From assembly GCA_011051755.1 (NCBI GenBank), contig DRKN01000070.1, positions 1-32,583 of the forward strand: 32,583 nucleotides of DNA, written 5' to 3'. This DNA is from Gammaproteobacteria bacterium (GTDB lineage: Bacteria; Pseudomonadota; Gammaproteobacteria; SZUA-152). The notes below the pieces were generated by a model. That model saw only the letters and a program-made list of their open reading frames with translations, ran no database searches and was not told the DNA's origin. This document shows, piece after piece, positions 16,089 through 24,777 of the stretch. Within the stretch, counting starts at the first letter, position 1. Every line of letters starts with the position of its first letter. Both the position numbers and the translations under genes were made by a program.

Positions 16089-17308
16089 GCCATTTGGACT
16101 CCGAGTTTTAGCTCGGTGACCTGGGCGTTGCGCCCCTCCTCGGCCGGAATCACCCGGTTACGACCACTGCTCTTGGCCAGATAGAGTGCCTGATCGGCAC
16201 GATCCAGCAGTTCTTCGGCGATGTCTTCGTTGCCCTCGACAGTGGCCGGCAGACTGGAGACACCGATGGAGATGGTCGCCGACAGCGTCCCGCCATCCTC
16301 CAGCGAAAACCGCCGTGCCGCGATGACACCACGGATGCGTTCGGCGATTTCCAGGGCCTTTTCTTTCTCCGCATTGACCAGCAGTGCGGAAAACTCCTCA
16401 CCGCCGTAGCGGCCCAGCACATCGGTGCTGCGCAGCTGTTCGCGGATCATTCCCGCCACCTCCCTCAGTACGCGATCACCCACGCGGTGGCCGTGTTGGT
16501 CATTGATGCGTTTGAAGTGGTCGATATCCAGAAACAGGCAGGCCAGTGGTTCGCCGGAGCGCTGTGCGCGTGCCACCTCTTCGTCCAGGCGCTGGTCAAA
16601 AAAGCGTCGGTTGTTGACCCCGGTGAGAGAATCGGTGAGGCCGACGCGCTTGAGGCGTTCGTGATTGGTGGCATTTTCCAGGCAGATGGCGACGATGGTG
16701 GCGAGGCGTTGCAGGAAATCGGTGGCGGAGCCCGCGACGAAGCGCTGCGGGTCGTTGCTGCCGAGATTGAGGCTGCCAATGAGTTCGCCGTAGCGCACCA
16801 GTGGCAGCAGGGCGATGCTCTGTGCGTGACAGTTGTCAGGGAACAGGGCCGCGTGTTCGTGCGGCCGAAAGACACCCAGCCGTGGTTCCAGTGAAACGCC
16901 GAACAGGGTATCCAGCGCATCGGTCTCGGCGCTGAAGTGCAGACTGGTGAACTCCGCCACCCGCACGCCCTCGTCTTCGAGGATGCGTTGAATCTCGTAG
17001 CCGGGGTCGTGGAGTGTGAGACCGACGACATCGAGGGTGAAGGCCGTGCGATAGTTGTACAGCACGCGCTGTACCAATTCCGACAACGACGGCGTGCTGA
17101 TGAGGCGCAGTTCCTGTTCGTGGAAGCGGCGCATCTTTTGCTCGTTCTCACGCGCTTGAGTGAGAAAGGCGCGTAGCTTGCGGCGCAGCAGCTGATTCTC
17201 ACGGTAGAGGTCGCCGTCAGTGATCATGGTGGCGGGCGCTGTCGCCGGACTCCTTGACTCATTCGATGACCTTCGCGCGCCTCGATTCAGTGGCATTGCC
17301 TCGATCAC
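16085..17308 (-). CDS. Diguanylate cyclase with N-terminal GAF/DUF484-like sensor
   Basis: GTG at 17308 gives 407 residues; ATG at 17296 or 17227 are alternatives. An N-terminal coiled region (about 33-75) leads into a GAF/DUF484-like domain (about 75-215), then a GGDEF domain (about 222-385). The active-site loop reads G-G-E-E-F at 302-306, catalytically competent. The inhibitory I-site R-S-T-D at 293-296 sits five residues before it, so product feedback is expected. It makes cyclic di-GMP from two GTP in the cytoplasm; no membrane segment is seen. The gene starts five bases after the YbaK-HDOD stop, so the two form an operon. The 3' end overlaps convergent rhlB by four bases. Confidence 0.92.
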   Translation of the reverse strand: MIEAMPLNRGARRSSNESRSPATAPATMITDGDLYRENQLLRRKLRAFLTQARENEQKMRRFHEQELRLISTPSLSELVQRVLYNYRTAFTLDVVGLTLHDPGYEIQRILEDEGVRVAEFTSLHFSAETDALDTLFGVSLEPRLGVFRPHEHAALFPDNCHAQSIALLPLVRYGELIGSLNLGSNDPQRFVAGSATDFLQRLATIVAICLENATNHERLKRVGLTDSLTGVNNRRFFDQRLDEEVARAQRSGEPLACLFLDIDHFKRINDQHGHRVGDRVLREVAGMIREQLRSTDVLGRYGGEEFSALLVNAEKEKALEIAERIRGVIAARRFSLEDGGTLSATISIGVSSLPATVEGNEDIAEELLDRADQALYLAKSSGRNRVIPAEEGRNAQVTELKLGVQMA

Positions 17309-17313
17309 CCGCT

Positions 17314-18723
17314 TCAGGCCACCAGTTGGCGGGCCATGATGTCCAGGGATTCGCGATTTTCAATGGTGTTCTCCAGCGCGCCGATGGCGTCTTCCTCGCT
17401 CAGTCCCAGGGCGAGCAGGGAACGCTCCGGCAGTTCGCTGCTGCTGGCCTCGCCGATTTCGTGGCTTTTTAGCAGGGCACCGGAAATCAGCAACAGGTGC
17501 ACATAACCGGCATGCGGCCCATCATAGGCGGTGTTGTGGTGTTCGCGCTGGGTGACGAGGATTTCTTCCGGCATATTCCAGGCCTCCATCAGCCAGCCAC
17601 CCATTTCCATGTGACTGACGCCTAGCAGGCGCTGCTCCTGCTCCACGACGGGGATCTCCGGCTCCTTGCGCAGGGCCTTGGAGAGCACGTTGAACTCCTT
17701 GGGAAACAGGTGGCCGAGCAGCAGGAAGCCGAAATTGTGCAGCAGGCCGGTCAGATAGGCGGTACCCGGGCGTGGCCGCTTTTCGCGAGGGATGACTTTG
17801 CACAGGGACTGCATCAGGGTGGCGCTGTAGGTGGCGTATCGCCAGAATTCACTCAGCCCCAGCGGGCCGTCCACGGGCAGCTTGAAGGGCCGTGCGGCAG
17901 CGATGCCCAGGGCCATGTTCATCACCATGTCATAACCCAGTACACGCGAAATGGCCTGGCGTACCGAGGCGATCTTGCCCGGATAACCATAAAACGGCGA
18001 CTGGGCATAACGCACGATCTGTGCCGACAGACTGGGATCACGTTCCACCAGCTTGGCCAGGTCTTCGGCATGGGCGTAGGGATTGGCATTGAGCTGGATG
18101 ATTTTTTGCGCCAGTGAGGGCATGGCGGGCAGTTCGTTGATGCGTTCGATGCGCCGGCGCATGTCGGCGACGGGGATGATGCCGCTGTCGTTGGGGCCGG
18201 CGGCGGGCGCCGGGGGTGTGCCTCTGGTGGCTTTTTCCTGCATGGGGCCTTCGGAGATGTTGGAAAAGGTATTGCCGTACCAAGCATTGCTGTGTAGCAG
18301 TTGGAAATCCGCGCCGCTGAGGCGGATCAGCTCACCGGCGTTGCCGGAGGCCAGGTAGACGTGATTTTGATCCAGCAGGCTGTCGTCGATGATGGTCTCG
18401 AAACCGTAGGCCTCGCCCAGCGCAGGCAGCAGGCCGGGGGCGCAGTCGGCGAATACGCCGTGATAGTCGGCGGTATCGGCGGGCTCCAGGCGTCGGTGCA
18501 GTTGGCGATTCAGGGTGTTCATGCTAAGGCGGTGGGTGATGGGAAACACCGCCATCAACATGCCACGAATGTCTTTCAGAATCACCGCCTTGGCAATGCT
18601 TGCAGAGGGGATCTCCTGGCCCTCGCTGAGCAGTTTGCCCTCTGCGCCACGGCTGATGCGGGTGACAGAATAGGGTATATCCTGCGTATCGAGAAAACGT
18701 CGAACTGTAATTGAAGTAGACAT
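17314..18723 (-). CDS. YbaK-like aminoacyl-tRNA deacylase domain fused to HDOD signalling domain
   Basis: ATG at 18723, preceded by GGGG, gives 469 residues; the frame runs open 90 bases further upstream without a better start. The N-terminal 150 residues resemble the YbaK/ProX domain that hydrolyses mischarged aminoacyl-tRNA, including A-S-I-A-K-A-V-I-L-K-D and the later A-S-G-N-A-G-E-L-I-R. After a Pro/Ala linker comes an HDOD domain at about 185-400: L-P-A-M-P-S-L-A-Q-K-I, the H-N-F-G region, and E-R-D-P-S-L-S-A-Q-I-V-R. HDOD lacks full HD-phosphohydrolase metal sites and acts in bacterial signalling. Followed directly by a GGDEF gene, it may feed regulatory input to c-di-GMP synthesis. 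Whether the deacylase part is active is unknown. Confidence 0.87.
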   Translation of the reverse strand: MSTSITVRRFLDTQDIPYSVTRISRGAEGKLLSEGQEIPSASIAKAVILKDIRGMLMAVFPITHRLSMNTLNRQLHRRLEPADTADYHGVFADCAPGLLPALGEAYGFETIIDDSLLDQNHVYLASGNAGELIRLSGADFQLLHSNAWYGNTFSNISEGPMQEKATRGTPPAPAAGPNDSGIIPVADMRRRIERINELPAMPSLAQKIIQLNANPYAHAEDLAKLVERDPSLSAQIVRYAQSPFYGYPGKIASVRQAISRVLGYDMVMNMALGIAAARPFKLPVDGPLGLSEFWRYATYSATLMQSLCKVIPREKRPRPGTAYLTGLLHNFGFLLLGHLFPKEFNVLSKALRKEPEIPVVEQEQRLLGVSHMEMGGWLMEAWNMPEEILVTQREHHNTAYDGPHAGYVHLLLISGALLKSHEIGEASSSELPERSLLALGLSEEDAIGALENTIENRESLDIMARQLVA

Positions 18724-18899
18724 GTTTTTCCCCACTGCAATTTCCTGCGGTCGTGTTATCCGGGTTTGGCGGGCGGCGTCTGCTCGCCAGAGCATTAGCG
18801 GCAGTCCGAGCAAAAAGTTAATGCCTGGGCAAATAGGTATCGCACCGCCAGTAAAAAACCGCAGCAGGTTTGGACGAAATTGCGACGGGTTTGGCGTGA

Positions 18900-21800
18900 T
18901 CAGTCGCCGGTGATCGGCTTTTTCATCAGCTGACGCAGAGTCTCGAGGTTGAAGTGTTTCTTGCCGGGGATGCTGAAGCGCGCCGTGAAGGCATTAGGCA
19001 GTAAGTGTTGCTGGCCATCGGTATCGATGGTGAGGAGGTGGTAACGGCCGCTGGGCAGGCCGTTGGGCAATTGCAGGCGAACCGGTTTGCCGGACGGGAT
19101 GGTGAACTGGATGTCCGCCAGCAGGGTCACGGAGTTCAGGTGCCGTTCGCCGCCGAGGAAGGCGGCGTTGCCGGACAGCAGCAGGTTACGGTGGTGGGCG
19201 GTGGCGGGATAGAGGGTCGTCAGGCGCGGGGTGCCGGGCCGGCTGATGTCCACCGCCATGAGGCCGGAACGGGCGCCGAGGATGAACAGCTGTCCGTCGT
19301 TCAGTTGCAGATCGAGTATCGTCTCATGGGCCTGGAAGCGGCCCAGCGGGATAAAACCATTGGCCTCCCGGCGCAGTAATTGCACCGTGCCGTCACTGAG
19401 ACTGATCGCCACCCGGTCAGCCTGACTGCGGATCTTTTGCACGCCCGGGCTGCTGAAGTGGTTCACCGGCGTCAGTCGGCCTGCTGCGTCCAAGGCCAAC
19501 TGTTGCAGGCCTTCGGGGGTGGCGACCAACAGGCCGGCGTCATCCACCCACAGGTCGTTGATGGTCATGGGCTGGCGCGACAGGATGCGCAGGTGGCGTG
19601 GTTCGCGGGCGTCCGCCACCAGCAGGCCGGCGTGCTTGTCGGCGATGAACAGGTAGTCGTTGCGGGCGCGGATCAGCCACGCGGCGCCGGGGGTATCGAG
19701 CCGTCCGACGACGCGCGCGTAGAAGGGGTCGTGGGTGTCGATCACGGTAACGCCGGCATCGCCGCTGGCGACGTAGGTGTGGCTTCCTTCCTGCCACAGA
19801 TCCAGGGCCTCGCCGGGCAGATCCGTGCCGCTGGCCCAGATCGGGTTGAGGGGGTTGCGGATGTCGAACACCTGTAACCCGCCGATGCCGCTGGCGGCGA
19901 AGAGGTAGTGGCCGCTGCTGCGCAGTTGCTGCAGGATGCCGCGGGCCTGGTAGCGGGTGATGGCGGCAGGCTGGGCCGGATCACTGACGTCCAGCACCTT
20001 GATGCCGCCCCACCAGTCCAGCACGTAGGCGATATTGCCCTGTACGCTGCTGCCCCAGGCGGCGCCGTCGGTGTCGAAATGGCCGATGATCTGCGGCGCA
20101 TGCGGGTCGTGGATATCGACGATCTGCAGGCCGGATTCCCAGCCGCTGACGTAGGCCAGATCGTCCGCCAGTGTGATGCCACGTGCGTTGCCGGGGATCT
20201 CAAGGTGGGCCAGCGGGCGCGGGTTCGCAGGGTCGCTGACGTCGACGATGAACAGGCCGTTGTCGAACAGCGCCAGGTAGGCGAGGCCGTCGCGCACTAC
20301 CACGTCCTCGACGTGACCGCCGGGATTGAACTGGCCGACGAGACCGATCTGGGCGGGGTCGCTGATGTCGACGATGAGCAGGCCGTCGTCATCGTCGGCG
20401 ACGAAGGCGATGTGACCACTGACGTCGATGGCCCAGGATTTGCCGAGGGTGTCCAGTGCGCCAAGGATGCGCGGGTGCTTGATGTCGCTGAGATCGATGA
20501 TCTGGAAGCCGCCGCGGTGGTCGGCCAGATACAGGGTGCTGCCAATGCGTTTCATGGTGTAGGCGAGGCCGAGGGTGGAGATATCGGACTCCCAGCTCAG
20601 CTCAGACACCCAGCGTGGCTGGCGCGGGTCGCTGATGTCGATGATTTGCAAGCCATGGTCGTCGTCGCCCACCAGGGCGTAGTCACCGTACAGGGTGACG
20701 CCCTTGCTGGAACCGGGGGTGCGGTAGTTGCCGAGGTGGCGTGGATTGACGGGGTCGCGGATGTCATAGAGGTGCAGGCCGGAGAACCAGTCGGCAACGT
20801 AAAGAATGTCGTCGCGGATCACGCCACGGCGGCTGCCGCCGAGGTTGACCCCCTCGGGGGAGATGTCGGCCACTGCCGGGGTACTGAAGTCGAGGCGTTG
20901 TACGCCGCGGGTGGTGGCGGCGAAGACGATGTCGCCGTGTGCCACCAGATCCACCAGCGGGGCATCCAGGCGCAGGGCATCGCCGGCGGCGGGCAGCATC
21001 GGGTTACCGAGGGCGATGCTCAGGAGCGTACGTTCGCCGATGCCTGCCCAGGCGCGGTCGGCAGAGGCGCTCAGGCCGCGAATGGAACCGCGCTTGGCGT
21101 GACTGCCCAGCCAGCGCAGTTGGCGCGGGTCGCTGGCGTCGAAGACCACCAGTCCACCCGGGCCATCCTCCACCAGGGCCAGCCCGGCCGTCAGTTGCAG
21201 CCGGCGTGGCGTACCGCGCGTGGTTTGCCGGTCGAGAATTGTTGCCGACGGTGTACTCAGATCCAGACTGGCGATGCCTTCGCTGCCAACCACCAGCGCC
21301 GTATCGCCCTGCAGGACGAAACCGTGGGCGGAGAAAGGGAGGAGCCAACGTTTTTCCGCCTTGCTGGGCTCGGATTCGCTGAGGCGAATTTGCTCAAGAT
21401 GCTGGTTGCCCAGCAGGAGCCAGGCTTCGTCCTCTCCCAGTTGCATGTCCTGCACCGGTGCGCTGGTGTGAGAGGTCCAGCGGTGGATGATCTGCATGGG
21501 TTGAGTGATGTCGAACAGCATCACGCCCATGCCGTCGACGGCGGCCAGCAGTTGACCGTGGGCGACTTTCAACTGGCGGATTTCTCCGTCACCGATCTTC
21601 ACTTGGGTGACGAGCCTGGCTCCTGCTCCGGGCGGAAATTCGATGCGTTGCAGCCAGCCACCATGGCTGGCGACGTAGGCATGCCACCCATCGCTGGCGA
21701 TGGCGCGGGGCGTGGTCGGCAGTCGCAAACGATGGCTGCTGAAGGGGCCGCCGGGCACCAGGGCCAGTTGTGCCTGCGGATGCCAGTGCGCTGTTTCGAT

Positions 21801-21974
21801 GCTGAGCGTGACGGACTGACTGCTTTGTATCTGTGTGGGGCTGACGGAGACGGCCTGTGGCGCCGCCAGGGTCAGGCCGCTGAACAGTGCAGTGAGCAGT
21901 GCCAGTGTTTTATTCAGGCGGTGTCGTCTGCTTGGTCGATGGCGGTCTGCGGTGACGGCTTTTTTTCCGTGCAT
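18900..21974 (-). CDS. Exported LVIVD-repeat beta-propeller protein
   Basis: The 1024-residue product has a long basic N-region with R-R, then a hydrophobic segment at about residues 22-38 ending A-A-P, predicting export. Most of the rest consists of LVIVD-type repeats of roughly 40-50 residues, each with a V-x-D-I-S-D-P-x-x-P core. I count about twelve such D-P-like units, for example D-I-S-D-P-R-Q-P-R and D-V-S-D-P-A-N-P-R. This is enough for two beta-propellers. There are no heme sites or obvious catalytic motifs. The family is linked to surface or periplasmic binding, but no specific ligand is known. It starts three bases after the stop of a lipoprotein gene, so the two are translationally coupled and may work together in the envelope. 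Confidence 0.85.
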   Translation of the reverse strand: MHGKKAVTADRHRPSRRHRLNKTLALLTALFSGLTLAAPQAVSVSPTQIQSSQSVTLSIETAHWHPQAQLALVPGGPFSSHRLRLPTTPRAIASDGWHAYVASHGGWLQRIEFPPGAGARLVTQVKIGDGEIRQLKVAHGQLLAAVDGMGVMLFDITQPMQIIHRWTSHTSAPVQDMQLGEDEAWLLLGNQHLEQIRLSESEPSKAEKRWLLPFSAHGFVLQGDTALVVGSEGIASLDLSTPSATILDRQTTRGTPRRLQLTAGLALVEDGPGGLVVFDASDPRQLRWLGSHAKRGSIRGLSASADRAWAGIGERTLLSIALGNPMLPAAGDALRLDAPLVDLVAHGDIVFAATTRGVQRLDFSTPAVADISPEGVNLGGSRRGVIRDDILYVADWFSGLHLYDIRDPVNPRHLGNYRTPGSSKGVTLYGDYALVGDDDHGLQIIDISDPRQPRWVSELSWESDISTLGLAYTMKRIGSTLYLADHRGGFQIIDLSDIKHPRILGALDTLGKSWAIDVSGHIAFVADDDDGLLIVDISDPAQIGLVGQFNPGGHVEDVVVRDGLAYLALFDNGLFIVDVSDPANPRPLAHLEIPGNARGITLADDLAYVSGWESGLQIVDIHDPHAPQIIGHFDTDGAAWGSSVQGNIAYVLDWWGGIKVLDVSDPAQPAAITRYQARGILQQLRSSGHYLFAASGIGGLQVFDIRNPLNPIWASGTDLPGEALDLWQEGSHTYVASGDAGVTVIDTHDPFYARVVGRLDTPGAAWLIRARNDYLFIADKHAGLLVADAREPRHLRILSRQPMTINDLWVDDAGLLVATPEGLQQLALDAAGRLTPVNHFSSPGVQKIRSQADRVAISLSDGTVQLLRREANGFIPLGRFQAHETILDLQLNDGQLFILGARSGLMAVDISRPGTPRLTTLYPATAHHRNLLLSGNAAFLGGERHLNSVTLLADIQFTIPSGKPVRLQLPNGLPSGRYHLLTIDTDGQQHLLPNAFTARFSIPGKKHFNLETLRQLMKKPITGD

Positions 21975-21977
21975 AGC

Positions 21978-22586
21978 TCATTTTTCGTCCAGCATGTAGG
22001 GCGTGGATTTATAGAGGTCTTCCGGCAGGGTGGGCTCTTCATCCTTGATTGCGCCCTCCGGGGGGACAGCGACATGAGTGAGTTTGTCGATGGGGTGGGC
22101 GGCGGCCTTTGCACCCATGCGACGGAGATGTTTGACCAGCTGTTTGGCCTGCTGCAGGGATACCAGTTCGGGGGCGTAGAAAATGCCACGGAACTCCTCA
22201 TCAATTTGCTGGATATGAATGAAATAGGTGCGTCCAGCGATAAAGCGATAGTAGCGTTCTTTCCATACACGCTGACTGCTCGGCTGGTTGGTGAACAGGG
22301 TGTTGTTGTTGACCTTCAGTTCGCCCTTGGCGGGTTTCAGGTAGAGGAGTGTGTAGGCGCCTTCGCCGAGTTTGAGCAGTTTTTTGTCCTGAAATTCGAT
22401 GATGACCGGGGCATCGGCGAAGTCGTTGGTGTAGACGGGGACGGTGCGAATAAAGTACACGCTGGCGACATCCGGGCCGGCCTTGTCGGCAAGCGCCGGG
22501 TGTTGAGTATAGACCGTGGCGCAACCGCTGCTGAGCAGTAGCGTCACAGTAAGACCAATAATGGCCATCAGGTGTGTATGGTTCAT
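21978..22586 (-). CDS. Envelope lipoprotein, DUF2846-like
   Basis: This 202-residue protein has a signal peptide ending L-L-S-S-G-C, with the probable lipidated Cys at 22 (the -3 residue is Ser, slightly off the consensus lipobox). The mature part contains V-Y-F-I-R near the start, a K-L-L-K-L-G-E-G-A-Y-T-L segment, P-A-K-G-E-L-K-V, then an F-I-A-G-R-T-Y-F-I stretch. That is the strand order seen in DUF2846-type lipoproteins, whose function is unknown. The C-terminal 60 residues are charged. It lies directly upstream of the LVIVD protein with a three-base gap, so an anchoring partnership in the envelope is plausible but unproven. Confidence 0.72.
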   Translation of the reverse strand: MNHTHLMAIIGLTVTLLLSSGCATVYTQHPALADKAGPDVASVYFIRTVPVYTNDFADAPVIIEFQDKKLLKLGEGAYTLLYLKPAKGELKVNNNTLFTNQPSSQRVWKERYYRFIAGRTYFIHIQQIDEEFRGIFYAPELVSLQQAKQLVKHLRRMGAKAAAHPIDKLTHVAVPPEGAIKDEEPTLPEDLYKSTPYMLDEK

Positions 22587-22650
22587 AGTGTTTCTCCTGC
22601 GGGTGTTCTTATTGTTATTAACGGCCGCTGTTTGTTATTCACGGTCGCGA

Positions 22651-23691
22651 TCAAGGCGCCGGGTTGGGATTGTTGGCATGGATGACCTCGATAGCCTGCA
22701 GAATAGTGTCATCGAGTCGAATATTCGCGCTATCCAGATTGTTCTGCAACTGCGCCGGGTTGGTGGCGCCGATGAGGGTGCTGGTGACAACGGGGTGGCG
22801 GGTGACGAAGGCCAGGGCCATTTGTGCCGGATCGAGACCGTGCGCGCGGGCCAGTTCGACATAGGCTGCGGTGGCGCGTGCGGTGCGCGGATTGGTATAG
22901 CGGGAAAAACGCTCGAACCGGCTAATGCGTGCGCCCTCGGGGCGGGCGCCGTTGAGATACTTGCCCGACAACACGCCAAAACCCAGCGGTGAATAGGCCA
23001 GTAAGCCGCACTGTTCGCGGTGGGCGATCTCCGCCAGGCCAGTGTCGAAGGTTCGGTTGAGCAGGCTGAAGGGATTCTGGATGCTGACCGCGCGCGGCAG
23101 ACCATGCTGCTCCGCCAGCTGTAGGAATTTCATTGTCCCCCAGGGGGTTTCGTTGGAAAGGCCGATATGCCGCACCTTGCCGGCCTCGACCAGGTCGGCC
23201 AGCACCCGCAGGGTCTCTTCGATGGGTACGCTGTATTCGTCGGGCTGGTGGCGGTAATCCAATTGACCAAAAAAGTTGGTGCTGCGATCCGGCCAGTGCA
23301 ACTGGTAGAGGTCGATGTAGTCGGTTTGCAGGCGCCGCAGACTGCCGTTGATGGCGGCCTCGATATTCGGGCGGTCAAAACAGTTGCGGTTATTGCGAAT
23401 CCACGGCAGCCAATCCCCGCGTCCGGCGACCTTGGTGGCAATGATCAATTGTTCCCGGCCGCCGCGTTTGTGCAGCCAGTTGCCGATGTACTGTTCGGTA
23501 AGGGTGAAGGTTTTCGCCTCGGGGGGTACCGGGTACATTTCGGCGGTATCGATAAAATTCACCCCTGCGGCCGTCGCGGCATCGAGCTGCGCGTGGGCCT
23601 CGGCCTCGGTATTCTGTTTGCCGAAGGTCATCGTCCCCAGACAGATGGCGCTGACCTCGGTGTCAGTCTGTCCCAGCTTGCGAAATTCCAT
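22651..23691 (-). CDS. tas: NADPH-dependent aldo/keto reductase, Tas-like
   Basis: ATG at 23691, with GAG about nine bases upstream, gives 346 residues, the same length as E. coli Tas. The frame is open 123 bases further but runs into repeat sequence. The aldo/keto reductase tetrad is visible: Asp48 and Tyr53 in D-T-A-E-M-Y, Lys87 in A-T-K-V, His132 in Q-L-H-W. The L-R-R-L-Q-T-D-Y-I-D-L-Y motif and the C-terminal NADPH-binding end (S-T-L-I-G-A-T) are conserved. It reduces aldehydes or ketones in the cytoplasm; the natural substrate is unknown. It appears to be a single-gene unit flanked upstream by an inverted-repeat region. Confidence 0.9.
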   Translation of the reverse strand: MEFRKLGQTDTEVSAICLGTMTFGKQNTEAEAHAQLDAATAAGVNFIDTAEMYPVPPEAKTFTLTEQYIGNWLHKRGGREQLIIATKVAGRGDWLPWIRNNRNCFDRPNIEAAINGSLRRLQTDYIDLYQLHWPDRSTNFFGQLDYRHQPDEYSVPIEETLRVLADLVEAGKVRHIGLSNETPWGTMKFLQLAEQHGLPRAVSIQNPFSLLNRTFDTGLAEIAHREQCGLLAYSPLGFGVLSGKYLNGARPEGARISRFERFSRYTNPRTARATAAYVELARAHGLDPAQMALAFVTRHPVVTSTLIGATNPAQLQNNLDSANIRLDDTILQAIEVIHANNPNPAP

Positions 23692-24194
23692 TGTCAGTCT
23701 CGTGGTTCTCGTGGCGCCAGCGGAATAGCTGACAATGATACTCCGTTTGGCGTGGGCGTGTATTTGCCACAGAGGCACGGAGGACACAGAGGGAAAACAA
23801 TTGCTTCTCGCCAAGGCGCAGAGATCATGAAGGACGGAAAGTCAGGATACGGATCGGTTCGTTTTTAAACCCAGTCCTGCCATGATTCTCGGCGATCCGG
23901 ATGTGGTGAGTCCCACGCACCGCATTATCGACAGCGGTAGCGCCTGTCATCACCAACACCCGGAACGTGATAACGCCAGCGATGCGCTTCGCTACCGCTC
24001 ACCCGCATCCGACAAAGACGACCGAAACAACTTACCTGCACTCGCACCTTCAACAATCCATACAACAAGCGGCCCGGATACACCTGACCACCTGAAAGCG
24101 GTGATTTTAACCTTAAAACGGAATGAATAAAGTGACAGGTTTTTCTTTGTGCTCTCTGTGCCTCTGTGGCAAATCCGATTTTTTCCATGGCAGT
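23692..24194. other. Intergenic region carrying an inverted-repeat-bounded segment
   Basis: About 500 bases lie between the aldo/keto reductase and the DnaJ-related gene. Most of it is the inverted-repeat-bounded segment at 23763-24173. A frame at 23882-24130 (plus) codes for 82 residues with no recognisable motif, so I do not call it a gene. Confidence 0.6.
23763..24173. repeat. 411-bp segment bounded by long imperfect inverted repeats
   Basis: The left arm at 23763-23797 begins TTTGCCACAGAGGCAC; the right arm at 24140-24173 is its inverted copy, ending GTGCCTCTGTGGCAAA. The first 16 bases are identical and the rest of each roughly 34-base arm differs at only a few sites. The interior also holds a decayed CGCCAAGGCGCAGAGA motif (from about 23810) of the kind that accompanies this repeat family elsewhere. 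Arms of the CCACAGAGGCACAGAG type are widespread intergenic repeats in bacteria. No transposase is encoded, so the segment resembles a non-autonomous element or two independent copies in opposite orientation. Confidence 0.75.
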
Positions 24195-24770
24195 CTATTT
24201 ATAGTTATGCGCGAGGCGATTCATGGCGGCATTGATGGCTTGCAGTCGTGCTTTGTCGCCGCCGCGATCCGGGTGATGTTGCATGACCAGTCTGCGGTGT
24301 CGGCTCTTGATGGTGGGCCAGTCCACCGGATCCTGCAATTCGAGCACGCTGAGCGCCTGTCGGCGTTCGTCGTCGCCGATGAAGCGTTCCCAGAAAGCGT
24401 TCAGCAAGGCATCGACCTCGTTGTCATGGGTATTTTCCAGGTTGCTCAGATCCAGGTAATAGACGCGCAGGGGGTCGTGCTGGTCGATGGTGGATGGTGA
24501 GGTGTGTGTGAGTGGAATGAGTTGTATACAGAGTGCGCTGATATCCAGGCGGGCATCGCCACGGGCGGATAATTCGTCGCGCAACAGATAGAGGCTGTGG
24601 AACAGCAGAAAATGGGTCTGAAACAGCGACAGGTTGGTACGCAGGCAGTCTTTGTCGAAGCCGATCTGGCCGTCGGCTTCAAGCCATTTGATGAGATCGA
24701 ATTCGCTGATTCCGGCGGGGTGGGCGCGCAACACCTGCTGTAGTTTCAGCGTGAAGGTATTGGCGCCCAT
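24195..24770 (-). CDS. DnaJ-related co-chaperone with C-terminal J-domain
   Basis: The 191-residue protein has an N-terminal domain of the DNAJ-related type (S-E-F-D-L-I-K-W-L near residue 22, then F-x-T-H-F-L-L-F-H-S-L-Y-L-L at 50-63). A C-terminal J-domain fragment occupies about 145-190: W-P-T-I-K-S-R-H-R-R-L-V, then H-P-D at 166-168 followed by R-G-G-D-K. The HPD tripeptide that stimulates DnaK ATPase is intact, though the domain is short at its N-terminal side. It is a cytoplasmic co-chaperone by family; the client is unknown. The start ATG lies seven bases after the stop of the FKBP gene upstream on the same strand, so they are likely co-transcribed. Confidence 0.88.
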   Translation of the reverse strand: MGANTFTLKLQQVLRAHPAGISEFDLIKWLEADGQIGFDKDCLRTNLSLFQTHFLLFHSLYLLRDELSARGDARLDISALCIQLIPLTHTSPSTIDQHDPLRVYYLDLSNLENTHDNEVDALLNAFWERFIGDDERRQALSVLELQDPVDWPTIKSRHRRLVMQHHPDRGGDKARLQAINAAMNRLAHNYK

Positions 24771-24777
24771 GTGCGGC

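Noticed and set aside
19908-22541. 877-codon open frame on the plus strand opposite the LVIVD gene
   Set aside because: It mirrors the repetitive, GC-rich minus-strand LVIVD gene; its translation has no recognisable domain, and the minus-strand protein has a signal peptide and clear repeats.
23882-24130. 82-codon plus-strand frame inside the inverted-repeat segment
   Set aside because: No recognisable motif or ribosome binding site; composition is low in hydrophobic residues and looks non-coding.
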